From Alcanivoracaceae bacterium (GTDB taxonomy: Bacteria > Pseudomonadota > Gammaproteobacteria > Pseudomonadales > Alcanivoracaceae), in NCBI GenBank assembly GCA_027324795.1, contig DAHVSB010000013.1, forward strand, positions 1-32,240: a DNA stretch of 32,240 bases, written 5' to 3'. Under the pieces are notes generated by a model. It ran no database searches and had not been told where the DNA came from. It worked only from the letters and a program-made list of their open reading frames with translations. Of this stretch, positions 25,019 to 32,240 are shown piece after piece. A program made the translations under genes and the position numbers. Each line of letters opens with the position of its first letter. Position 1 is the stretch's first letter.

Positions 25019-25723
25019 ATGAAGAAGACTCTAACAACCCTTGGTACCGCTGTTGCCCTATCTGCGGGTGTCATGTCCTTACCTGCCGTGGCGTATGAGC
25101 CAGGTGATATGTTGGTGCGCTTTGGTGCTGTGCATGTGGCGCCGAATGAAAGTAGTGACACTTTACTTATTGATGGCAGTTCAAGTGTATTTCCTAAAAG
25201 TGAAGCCACTGTTGGTGATGATACCCAGTTCGGTATTAGCTTTACTTACCTAATTAATCAACACGTTGGTGTAGAAGTTCTTGGTGCCACTCCTTTTAAA
25301 CATGAAGTAAAAGTAAAAGGCCTTGGCGGCGGCTTGGATGGCAAACTAGCCGATGTTAAGCACTTGCCCCCCACAGTGAGCTTGCAGTACTACCCCATGG
25401 GCGCAGGCAGCAAGTGGCAACCTTATGTGGGCTTAGGTTTAAACCACACCTTCTTCTTTGATGAAAAGCTAACCAGCGAGCGTAAAAGCGATGCTCAAAA
25501 ATTTAGCAATTTAAAACTAAAAAGTTCCACAGGCCTAACAGGACAAGTGGGTATTGATGTGGCTCTTACTGAACGTCTCTTCGTTAACGCTGCTGCTTGG
25601 TACATGGGGATTGATACCACAGCAACCGTAGATGGTCCTAAGGCATTAAATGTTGGACAAACTAAAGTCAAAGTCCAAATCGACCCAATGGTTTATATGC
25701 TCGGCTTGGGCGTAAAGTTTTAA
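25019..25723 (+). CDS. ompW: Outer membrane protein OmpW
   Basis: Eight-stranded outer-membrane beta-barrel (234 residues) with a hydrophobic channel, linked in relatives to small hydrophobic compound uptake and oxygen or stress responses. The signal peptide MKKTLTTLGTAVALSAGVMS ends with LPAVA, predicted cut after Ala 25 before YEPGD. Family motifs: GDMLVRFGAVHVAP, VGVEVLGATPFKHEV, LPPTVSLQYYP, WQPYVGLGLNHTFFF and the terminal strand MLGLGVKF ending in Phe, the outer-membrane insertion signal. GGAGAG lies shortly upstream of the ATG. Single-gene unit with its own terminator. Confidence 0.95.
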   Translation: MKKTLTTLGTAVALSAGVMSLPAVAYEPGDMLVRFGAVHVAPNESSDTLLIDGSSSVFPKSEATVGDDTQFGISFTYLINQHVGVEVLGATPFKHEVKVKGLGGGLDGKLADVKHLPPTVSLQYYPMGAGSKWQPYVGLGLNHTFFFDEKLTSERKSDAQKFSNLKLKSSTGLTGQVGIDVALTERLFVNAAAWYMGIDTTATVDGPKALNVGQTKVKVQIDPMVYMLGLGVKF

Positions 25724-25748
25724 ACGAACCCTCATAGGGGTGATTCGT

Positions 25749-25771
25749 AGGGCTACGGATAGCCCTTTTTT
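25749..25771 (+). terminator. Rho-independent terminator of ompW
   Basis: Perfect 7-bp stem AGGGCTA / TAGCCCT around CGGA, followed by six T, 25 bases after the ompW stop. The following 249 bases up to mdh contain no open reading frame I would accept, and would hold the mdh promoter. Confidence 0.92.
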
Positions 25772-26020
25772 GTGCAAAAACGCCTCAAAATCAAGAGTGC
25801 ATTAGCATATCAGCAAGTTTTTGCCTTCAACCCGTGACCTTCTCGGTTGAGTCTACTACAATCACAACGCCGTAAAGCATGCTTTTAATTAGATTATGCT
25901 TACATCGTTCTCGTTGGCTCCTAAAATAAAGAGCCCTAACGTGCTTGTGTTATCACTGCTTAACGCAAGCGTAATGACTCCAATAACACCCGCCCTATTG
26001 GCGATCAAGGAGATGTTTTC

Positions 26021-26998
26021 ATGAAAGCACCCGTACGTGTAGCGGTCACCGGTGCCGCCGGTCAAATCAGCTATTCTTTATTATTTCGTATTGCCGCAGG
26101 CGATATGTTAGGTAAAGATCAACCTGTTATCTTACAGTTGCTGGAAATTACCCCCGCATTAGAAGCCTTAAAAGGCGTTACCATGGAACTGGAAGACTGT
26201 GCCTTCCCTCTTTTGGCTGGCATTGTACAAACCGATGATCCTAAAGTTGCCTTCAAAGATGCTGATTACGCCTTGCTTGTTGGTGCACGTCCACGTGGTC
26301 CCGGCATGGAGCGCAAAGACTTATTAGAAGCTAACGCTGCGATTTTCTCAGTGCAAGGCAAAGCTATTAACGAAGTAGCTAGCCGTGATATTAAAGTACT
26401 CGTGGTGGGCAACCCTGCAAACACCAACGCACTCATTACCCAGCGCAACGCACCCGATATCGACCCACGTCAGTTTACTGCCATGACTCGCTTAGACCAC
26501 AACCGTGGCAAAGCACAGCTAGCCAATAAGCTAGGTGTTACTGTAAATGACATCAAAAACATGACCATTTGGGGCAACCACTCCGCCACTCAGTATCCCG
26601 ATCTTCACCACACGGAAGTCAACGGTAAAGTGGCTATAGATCAAGTGGAGCAAGACTGGTACGAAAACACCTACATCCCTGAAGTTCAGCAACGCGGTGC
26701 GGCCATTATTAAAGCACGTGGCGCTTCTTCTGCAGCTTCTGCTGCTAGCTCTGCCATCGATCACATCCGCTCTTGGGCACTTGGCAGCGAAGAAGGCGAC
26801 TGGGTTTCCATGGGTGTATACAGCGATGGCTCCTATGGTATCGAGAAAGGCCTTATTTACTCCTTCCCATGCGTTTGCAAAAACGGCGACTGGGAAATCG
26901 TACAAGGCTTGGAAATCAATGAATTCTCGCAAGCACGTATGGATGCCACTGAGCAAGAGCTTATTGAAGAGCGTGATGCAGTAGCGCACTTGCTCTAG
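26021..26998 (+). CDS. mdh: Malate dehydrogenase (cytosolic-type, NAD-dependent)
   Basis: Interconverts malate and oxaloacetate in the TCA cycle. The 325-residue protein belongs to the cytosolic/chloroplast-like MDH group rather than the E. coli type. The N-terminus [21 protein letters not shown] is the Rossmann loop, and the catalytic loop is [13 protein letters not shown] with R92 and R98. The catalytic pair is D159 in TRLDHNR and H187 in [12 protein letters not shown], with a C-terminal [18 protein letters not shown]. All key residues are intact. AAGGAG is about 8 bases before the ATG. It is a monocistronic unit between terminators. The upstream region carries GCTTGTGTTA, a decamer also found upstream of ompW. 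Confidence 0.97.
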   Translation: MKAPVRVAVTGAAGQISYSLLFRIAAGDMLGKDQPVILQLLEITPALEALKGVTMELEDCAFPLLAGIVQTDDPKVAFKDADYALLVGARPRGPGMERKDLLEANAAIFSVQGKAINEVASRDIKVLVVGNPANTNALITQRNAPDIDPRQFTAMTRLDHNRGKAQLANKLGVTVNDIKNMTIWGNHSATQYPDLHHTEVNGKVAIDQVEQDWYENTYIPEVQQRGAAIIKARGASSAASAASSAIDHIRSWALGSEEGDWVSMGVYSDGSYGIEKGLIYSFPCVCKNGDWEIVQGLEINEFSQARMDATEQELIEERDAVAHLL

Positions 26999-27061
26999 GA
27001 TTCCTATTTAAGGAACCCTTGGTGGCGAAACCGTTCTTGTGCAGCCACTCAATAAAAAACC

Positions 27062-27104
27062 ACGATGCTGCATAGTGGGAAACCCTATGCAGCATCGTTT
27101 TTTT
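27062..27104. terminator. Bidirectional terminator between mdh and rraA
   Basis: Perfect 14-bp stem (27062-27075 with 27085-27098) and a 9-base loop. Seven T follow on the plus strand, and six T follow two bases after the stem on the minus strand. It serves mdh from the left and the kinase-epimerase-rraA operon from the right, and its T run runs into the rraA stop codon. Confidence 0.95.
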
Positions 27105-27588
27105 AAGCTAATAAGTTGTCTTGCGACACCACGACGCCATTATTATCCACGTAAACATGATGGCCGGGCTCAAAGGTGACACCGCCAAAAGTAACAGGGA
27201 TATTGAGCTGCCCTTCTCCACGGCGAACGCTTTTGATTGGCACGCAGCCTAAAGTTACAACGCCAAAATCAATTTGCGCTAGCTCATCCACATCGCGACA
27301 AACACCATAAATAAGGATACCTTCCCACTGGTTTTCTGCCGCGTTGGCAGCAATCATATCGCCAATGAGCGCATTGCGAAGCGATCCGCCGCCATCCACA
27401 ACAAGCACTTTGCCTTTGCCGGGTGTGGCCAACTGCTCTTTCACCCGAGAGTTATCTTCAAAGCACTTCACTGTCACAATTTCGCCACTGAAGGCCTTGC
27501 GCCCTCCATAACTTTGCCAGTGCAACCCCGTGACCACTTGAACTAGGTCGGCATTGTCATCACTGATATCGCAGGTTACAAAACTCAC
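27103..27588 (-). CDS. rraA: RraA family protein (regulator of RNase E activity A)
   Basis: A 161-residue trimeric RraA fold. In E. coli RraA binds the C-terminal scaffold of RNase E and inhibits mRNA decay. Other family members are class II 4-hydroxy-4-methyl-2-oxoglutarate/oxaloacetate aldolases. Signatures are [18 protein letters not shown] (63-80) and GVCRDVDEL (95-103), which include the Arg and Asp residues that bind metal and substrate in aldolase members. Sequence and length are nearer to true RraA. The start is GTG (27588-27586) with AAGGAG 6 bases upstream. It lies 11 bases after the epimerase-like gene and is the last gene of the three-gene operon. Confidence 0.92.
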   Translation of the reverse strand: MSFVTCDISDDNADLVQVVTGLHWQSYGGRKAFSGEIVTVKCFEDNSRVKEQLATPGKGKVLVVDGGGSLRNALIGDMIAANAAENQWEGILIYGVCRDVDELAQIDFGVVTLGCVPIKSVRRGEGQLNIPVTFGGVTFEPGHHVYVDNNGVVVSQDNLLA

Positions 27589-27599
27589 TGAATTCTCCT

Positions 27600-28256
27600 T
27601 TATTTATTTGCTGCCATGATATGGGCATATTGCCAGCGCATCACACGCTCTTCCTGCGGTAGCAGAGCCGCAATAGCCATGGCCTTGGCCACTGCTTTGG
27701 CATCCACTGGCCACCAGGGGGCACGAAGATTACGCCACAAAGGTTTTATGTAATTGGCTATGCTACCAAAAGATTGCTCCACTAAGCGAAACTCATCACG
27801 TTCGCCAAGCAACAGCGAGGGTTGCATTAAGGTGATTTTGCCGAAGGGTAACTCTGAGATAGCTTCCTCTAACTGCCCTTTAACCTGTGAATAAAAGAAA
27901 GCTGAATTAACATCAGCGCCATAGGCAGAGACGAGCAAGTAACGGCGCACGTTAGCTTGTGCCGCGAGCGTTGCTATTTGGTAGTTATAAGTAAAATCCA
28001 CTTGCCTAAAAGCATCCTTAGAGCCGGCCTTGGCTTTGGTGGTGCCCAAGCAAGAAAATACCGCATCCACAGCAAACAAATCGCCGTGTGCACCTAAATT
28101 GGAAAAATCCACTTCCACCTGCTCAAGTTTCTTATGCTTAATAGGCAATTCACTGCGCCCTGCCACAATCACTTTTTCCCATGCTGATGAACTGAGCAGT
28201 TCATTTACCAAGTGGCTCCCAATTAAGCCCGAGGCACCAAAGACCAATGCTTTCAT
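27600..28256 (-). CDS. NAD(P)-binding epimerase-like protein (atypical short-chain dehydrogenase, YbjT/HIM1-type)
   Basis: A 218-residue single Rossmann domain. The nucleotide-binding motif [15 protein letters not shown] begins at residue 7. [20 protein letters not shown] and [25 protein letters not shown] follow, a pattern of small NAD(P)H-binding proteins related to HTATIP2/Him1 and YbjT. The YxxxK pair is present as YSQVK. Substrate unknown. The ATG at 28256 begins the Rossmann strand ([10 protein letters not shown]) and has GGAG about 10 bases upstream. A longer in-frame form starting at 28301 would overlap the kinase gene. It lies 5 bases after the kinase stop and 11 bases before rraA. 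Confidence 0.85.
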   Translation of the reverse strand: MKALVFGASGLIGSHLVNELLSSSAWEKVIVAGRSELPIKHKKLEQVEVDFSNLGAHGDLFAVDAVFSCLGTTKAKAGSKDAFRQVDFTYNYQIATLAAQANVRRYLLVSAYGADVNSAFFYSQVKGQLEEAISELPFGKITLMQPSLLLGERDEFRLVEQSFGSIANYIKPLWRNLRAPWWPVDAKAVAKAMAIAALLPQEERVMRWQYAHIMAANK

Positions 28257-28261
28257 ACTGT

Positions 28262-30553
28262 TTATTTCTCCCGTTGTTGTTCTGTTATGGTTGGTAGCCA
28301 ATAACGCAAGGCACCATCAAGCTCATCTAAGGTGATAGGTTTCGATAAATAATCATCAAGCCCCGCAGCAAGGCACTTCGGCTGAATGCCTTCGGTGGTG
28401 TCTGCTGTTAGCGCCACAATAGGCAAACGATTGGCCTGGGATTCTTCTTCTGCCAAACGCAGCTCCCTGACCCACTCCAACACCGAACGGCTTTGTATAA
28501 ACAGCTCTGTGAGCACCAAGTGCATAGGCTCTTTTGTCAATACTTCTTGGGCTTTATTTAAATCGGCCACCGTTTTTATTTGGTAGCCCAAACGGTTAAG
28601 CATGCTTTTGGTGACAGCTTGGTCTGCTTCGTTGTCCTCGATTAGCAATAGCCGATAATGCTTACGCGCCCGTTTACGCTCACTTGATTCATCAAAATCA
28701 TCGTCTTCAGCTAGCAAGGATTGCAAACCATAACTCGTCGCCAATACCCGCCGTATGCCGGAACGGTGCACGGGCTTGGCTAGCACCTGCACGGCGTCGT
28801 ATTCGGCCCGTTGCAATACAGTTTCTAGGCCCACCTGTTCCGTGCTACCGAGCAAAAGAACTTTACATCCTTGCAGGCTTGGGTCGTCGAGAATGCTGTC
28901 ACATAATCGCAATGCATGCTGTTTATGTGCCCATAAATCAATCACCACCATATCGCGGTGATTGTCCTCCCGCGCCGCATCGCGTAGCTGCTGCAAGGCG
29001 TCATCGTATTGAACTGCCACCTGGGTATCAATATCCAGACTATGCAATTCCATCGCCAATGAATCTTTGGTGCCCTCAGCCATGCCCACTAATATAAAAT
29101 GCTTGCCGCGCAGAAACCGCCGCCATTCTGAGCGCTCCGTCATATCCGGCCGTGCCGGCAGAGGTAAACGAAACCCAATCTGGTTGTTGTATTCCTGCTT
29201 CACCACCTCTTCTTGGTGCTCAAAACTTATCGTGGGCGCCAGGCTTCCCGCGAAAATACTGCCGCCCATGGCATCTATTAAGCCTCTGCATACAAGCAAG
29301 TTAAAGCTCGTACGTATACTGGTGCCATCGAGCAAATCACTACCCCCGTCTTGGCCAAACAGCTTATCAATTTGCTTATCGCCGATGCCTTCGCCCTGGG
29401 TGCTCACAGTGAATTGCAATATGCCATCTTGGTAACTGTCTTCATCAAAGCTCACATCCACGCGCACCTCGCCCTCATCTGCGTACTTGATGGCATGGGA
29501 TAGCAACCCATTGATGACTTGCACAATACGCTGCTGGTCGCCGCGCACACGGCGTGGCAACCGGCTATCGAGCACACCACTCAACTCCAACCCTTGTCGT
29601 TGAGCGATGGAGCCATAGGCATCTAGGGACTGTTCTAACTGGGCCCTAAGCACAAAGTCATCAGGCGCGAAAACAATATGGCCGAGCATGATTTGGCTAT
29701 AGTCGAGCACATTATTCAGTTGCATCAACATCAAGCGCCCAGATTGAGCTGCCACAAGATGATATTCCTTTTGCTCATTATCGAGCTCCGTATCATGGAG
29801 CAGCTCAAGCATGCCCAAAATACTATTAAGAGGGCTACGTAAATCTTGGCTAACCCGTGAGAGAATCTGTAGCTGAGTTGATTTATCAAGCGAGTCGTGC
29901 TGGTGAGTACTTTGTAATTCATGACGTTTTTGGCGAGCCACTGCATGCCAAAAAGTTAAATAAAAATTCTTATATAAACGCCCCAAATATAATCCGTAAA
30001 AAACAAGAACCAGGCCCAGCACCTGTAGTTGCCACTCACCACTCAATAACAGCACGCACGCCATGGGCGTTAGCATAATAAACAAGTACAGCTGGCGATA
30101 AGCCAGGCCCCACATCCATGCCCCTGCCAAGGCTGTGGCAACACCTAAAATATACAAAACAACCAGCACAAACCCATAGCCCATTCCATTGAGCACAACA
30201 ACTAGCGCTGAAAAGCTTCCCCACAACACAGCATGACAAAGCAGCCCTGCGGCAAACCATTGCCGCCAGCGCTGTGGCCCCGCACTGTAAATGGCGCGAA
30301 AACGCAAACTCACAAAAAGCCGTAACGCAGCCACAAATAACATGGCAACGCCGTAGGACATCACCAAACTTTCCATCGCTTGATATAAGCCACTACTAAA
30401 AGCCACCACTGCAAAAACAATTAATGAGGCAAGGCTTGCCGCCACTGTGTTGCGCGCTGCCGCCGCATCCACCCGGCGCAACACCTTAGGGTCCACTGCT
30501 TTTAAAGAGGGTTTAAACGACGTGTTTTTCATCGAACTGTATAAATTATGCAT
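28262..30553 (-). CDS. Hybrid histidine kinase homologue with substituted phosphotransfer residues (pseudokinase)
   Basis: A 763-residue inner-membrane protein. Five or six hydrophobic helices lie between about 36 and 205, then a dimerisation/HisKA-like domain (225-290), a HATPase_c-like domain (335-470), a first receiver-like domain (485-600) and a second receiver (632-750). The H box reads SQDLRSPLNSILGM, with Gln 236 (CAA, 29846-29848) where the phosphorylated His belongs. The N box has His 353 (29495-29497) in place of Asn. The G1 motif lacks its Asp (VSTQGEGIG). The second receiver keeps LIEDNE, LTADT and LSKP but has Glu 683 (GAG, 28505-28507) in place of the phosphoacceptor Asp. The first receiver lacks the acidic pair. 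No frame disruption. It is therefore probably a non-phosphorylating scaffold or sensor. It heads an operon with the epimerase-like gene and rraA. Confidence 0.85.
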   Translation of the reverse strand: MHNLYSSMKNTSFKPSLKAVDPKVLRRVDAAAARNTVAASLASLIVFAVVAFSSGLYQAMESLVMSYGVAMLFVAALRLFVSLRFRAIYSAGPQRWRQWFAAGLLCHAVLWGSFSALVVVLNGMGYGFVLVVLYILGVATALAGAWMWGLAYRQLYLFIMLTPMACVLLLSGEWQLQVLGLVLVFYGLYLGRLYKNFYLTFWHAVARQKRHELQSTHQHDSLDKSTQLQILSRVSQDLRSPLNSILGMLELLHDTELDNEQKEYHLVAAQSGRLMLMQLNNVLDYSQIMLGHIVFAPDDFVLRAQLEQSLDAYGSIAQRQGLELSGVLDSRLPRRVRGDQQRIVQVINGLLSHAIKYADEGEVRVDVSFDEDSYQDGILQFTVSTQGEGIGDKQIDKLFGQDGGSDLLDGTSIRTSFNLLVCRGLIDAMGGSIFAGSLAPTISFEHQEEVVKQEYNNQIGFRLPLPARPDMTERSEWRRFLRGKHFILVGMAEGTKDSLAMELHSLDIDTQVAVQYDDALQQLRDAAREDNHRDMVVIDLWAHKQHALRLCDSILDDPSLQGCKVLLLGSTEQVGLETVLQRAEYDAVQVLAKPVHRSGIRRVLATSYGLQSLLAEDDDFDESSERKRARKHYRLLLIEDNEADQAVTKSMLNRLGYQIKTVADLNKAQEVLTKEPMHLVLTELFIQSRSVLEWVRELRLAEEESQANRLPIVALTADTTEGIQPKCLAAGLDDYLSKPITLDELDGALRYWLPTITEQQREK

Positions 30554-30682
30554 AAATGTTCTTCAAGCAGTTAGGTTAATGGGCAACAACACCTATCAAG
30601 CCATTTTTGCCGCTTTACCTCAGGGTAGAGGTCGGCTAGTGTGTGGCGTTTACCAATAATGAACAATAAAAGGTAGCCACCC

Positions 30683-32240
30683 ATGAAGACAGAGGCGCTT
30701 TGGAGCCCCGCCGAACATACCAAGCAACACAGCCAGCTAGCAGCGTACTGGCAACGTATAGAAACAAGCACACAGATGCAGTTCCAAAACTATCGCGAAC
30801 TGCACCAATGGTCCATCCGCCACAAGGAAGCATTTTGGCGTTCTATCATTGAGCAAACAAGCATTATTTATGAGGGTGAACTTTCCCCTGCTTTTATTGA
30901 GAAACCCCATTTTAAAGATTGTCTTTGGTTTCCTAATCTCAAACTGAATTATGCTGAAAACTTGTTGCATCGCCGCGACGAGCATATCGCTTTACGTTGC
31001 TATACCGAAGCGGGACAAACGCGCAGCTACACCTATAACGACTTGTTTAAACAAGCAGCGGCGGCGGCGAACGCACTGCGCAAGGCCGGAGTTAAGCCAG
31101 GTGATAGAGTTGCTGCTTGGCTTCCTAACGGTGCCGAAGCCATTATTGCCATGTTAGGCGCTACCTGGATTGGTGCCATTTGGTCCTCTTGTTCGCCAGA
31201 TTTTGGTGTAACAGGCGTGCTAGACCGCTTTGGGCAAATCGAACCAAAAGTTTTGTTTGTCACGGATGGCTACCAATACAATGGCCGCTGGCAAGATATC
31301 ACCCAACGCGTATCAGAAGTGGTTACCGCTTTAGCGCCACAGCAAGTGGTGCAGATTCCTAGCGCAGAAAACCAACCCATTAATGGAGCCTTGCTCTGGC
31401 CACAATGGCTGGAAACCGAGCTCCCTGCCCCGGCTTTTGTGCGCCAAGCATTTAATGCCCCTTCGTTCGTCCTTTATTCCTCAGGCACCACGGGCAAGCC
31501 CAAGTGTATTGTTCATGGCACTGGCGGGCCTTTATTGCAACACGCCAAAGAGCACCGCTTGCACGGTGATTTAAGTGAAAATGACGTGCTGTTTTATTTC
31601 ACCACCTGCGGCTGGATGATGTGGAATTGGCTAGTGGCTGGGCTGCAATCTGGCGCCACCTTGGTGCTGTATGATGGCAACCCCGCCTACCCGCACGTTG
31701 GCCACTTGTTTGATGTGGTGGAAGAAACTGGCATTACCCACTTTGGCACCAGCGCGCGCTTTATTCAGGCGTTAGAACAAGCTGATTTTACCCCCACCAG
31801 TGCAGCGCAATTGGCCACCCTTAAAGTGCTGTATTCCACCGGCTCGCCCCTGCTTGATAGCAGTTACGACTATATTTACCAACAGTTAAAAGCTGATTTG
31901 CAGGTGAGCTCTATTTCGGGGGGCACAGATATTATTTCGTGCTTTGCCCTCGGCAACCCTCTTTTGCCCGTACACAAAGGCAGCTTGCAGTGCGTCGGGC
32001 TCGGCATGGATGTGGCCATATTTGATAACGACGGTGAAGCACTGCCAAAGGGCCAAGGCGAACTGGTGTGCCGCACCCCCTTCCCCTCTATGCCCGTGGC
32101 GTTTTGGAATGACCCAAGCGGCGAGCTTTATCACAGCGCCTATTTTGAACGGTTCGATAACGTGTGGGCTCACGGTGACTTTGCCGAGTTTATTCCCTAT
32201 GAAGCTCACGATGCTTTGGTGATTCATGGCCGTTCCGACA
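30683..32240 (+). CDS. aacS: Acetoacetyl-CoA synthetase, 3'-truncated by window edge
   Basis: Adenylate-forming ligase that activates acetoacetate to acetoacetyl-CoA with ATP. 519 complete codons are visible of about 650 expected; the frame is still open at the window end. The N-terminus LWSPAEHTKQHSQLAAYWQ and the ACS_N-like YRELHQWSIRHKEAFW are typical. The ATP/AMP loop YSSGTTGKPK is at 265-274, followed by CGWMMWNWLVAGL, LYDGNPAYP and the adenine-binding region SISGGTDIISCF, characteristic of AacS rather than acetyl-CoA synthetase. The ATG at 30683 is preceded by AAAAGG. It is divergent from the pseudokinase operon with 129 bases between them, in which I see no clear operator or promoter. 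Likely role is ketone-body or polyhydroxybutyrate carbon use. Confidence 0.94.
   Translation, partial: MKTEALWSPAEHTKQHSQLAAYWQRIETSTQMQFQNYRELHQWSIRHKEAFWRSIIEQTSIIYEGELSPAFIEKPHFKDCLWFPNLKLNYAENLLHRRDEHIALRCYTEAGQTRSYTYNDLFKQAAAAANALRKAGVKPGDRVAAWLPNGAEAIIAMLGATWIGAIWSSCSPDFGVTGVLDRFGQIEPKVLFVTDGYQYNGRWQDITQRVSEVVTALAPQQVVQIPSAENQPINGALLWPQWLETELPAPAFVRQAFNAPSFVLYSSGTTGKPKCIVHGTGGPLLQHAKEHRLHGDLSENDVLFYFTTCGWMMWNWLVAGLQSGATLVLYDGNPAYPHVGHLFDVVEETGITHFGTSARFIQALEQADFTPTSAAQLATLKVLYSTGSPLLDSSYDYIYQQLKADLQVSSISGGTDIISCFALGNPLLPVHKGSLQCVGLGMDVAIFDNDGEALPKGQGELVCRTPFPSMPVAFWNDPSGELYHSAYFERFDNVWAHGDFAEFIPYEAHDALVIHGRSD

Noticed and set aside
25884-25898. ArcA-box-like TTTAATTAGATTATG upstream of mdh
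   Set aside because: mdh is a known ArcA target in E. coli, but only about 10 of 15 positions match the consensus in an AT-rich stretch and no second repeat in phase is clear.
1-32240. Mobile elements, CRISPR arrays, RNA genes or a defence island
   Set aside because: No repeat-spacer pattern, transposase, integrase, tRNA-like cloverleaf or rRNA segment was found; gene content is core metabolism, envelope and secretion.

Overview
The window reads as a chromosomal stretch of a free-living, probably marine, gammaproteobacterium. It has roughly even base composition, dense operons, a type II secretion (T2SS) operon, a proton-translocating transhydrogenase, OmpW, a cytosolic-type malate dehydrogenase and the acnD/prpF version of the methylcitrate cycle. 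I cannot name the genus; a Cellvibrionales/Oceanospirillales-type organism would fit. I see no tRNA, rRNA, insertion sequence, integrase, phage gene or CRISPR array. Both ends cut through a gene (prc on the left, acetoacetyl-CoA synthetase on the right).

Layout. 1-6307 (+): the 3' part of the periplasmic tail-specific protease prc, an ABC1/AarF-family kinase-like gene, and the three-gene transhydrogenase operon pntAA-pntAB-pntB closed by a strong terminator. 6327-17831 (-): a T2SS operon gspE-F-G-H-I-J-K-L-M with overlaps or gaps of only a few bases, except for 18 bases between gspF and gspG. It runs directly on into three unfamiliar genes: a secreted protein, a DUF1461 (Lit-like) membrane protein and a degenerate PEP-utilising-enzyme homologue. 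gspC, gspD, gspN and the prepilin peptidase are not here. 17996-24755 (-): a propionate catabolism operon, gntR-prpB-prpC-acnD-prpF, behind a pair of identical palindromic operators. 25019-26998 (+): ompW and mdh as separate units. 27103-30553 (-): a hybrid histidine kinase homologue whose phosphotransfer residues are substituted, then an NAD(P)-binding epimerase-like protein and rraA. 30683-end (+): acetoacetyl-CoA synthetase.

How the parts connect. The methylcitrate operon turns propionyl-CoA plus oxaloacetate into succinate and pyruvate, and mdh regenerates oxaloacetate. Acetoacetyl-CoA synthetase feeds short-chain acyl carbon into the same central metabolism, and Pnt balances NADH and NADPH. 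The T2SS operon encodes the cytoplasmic ATPase, inner-membrane platform and pseudopilus.

Points most worth a second look: (1) the three-gene cassette in the slot where gspN often sits, translationally tied to gspM; (2) the pseudo-hybrid kinase (His to Gln, Asn to His, Asp to Glu) heading an operon with rraA; (3) two identical TTTGTnnACAAA palindromes exactly 63 bp apart at the prp promoter; (4) a terminator-like hairpin inside the prp operon just before prpF; (5) an 11-bp-phased GTWAC triplet upstream of ompW.
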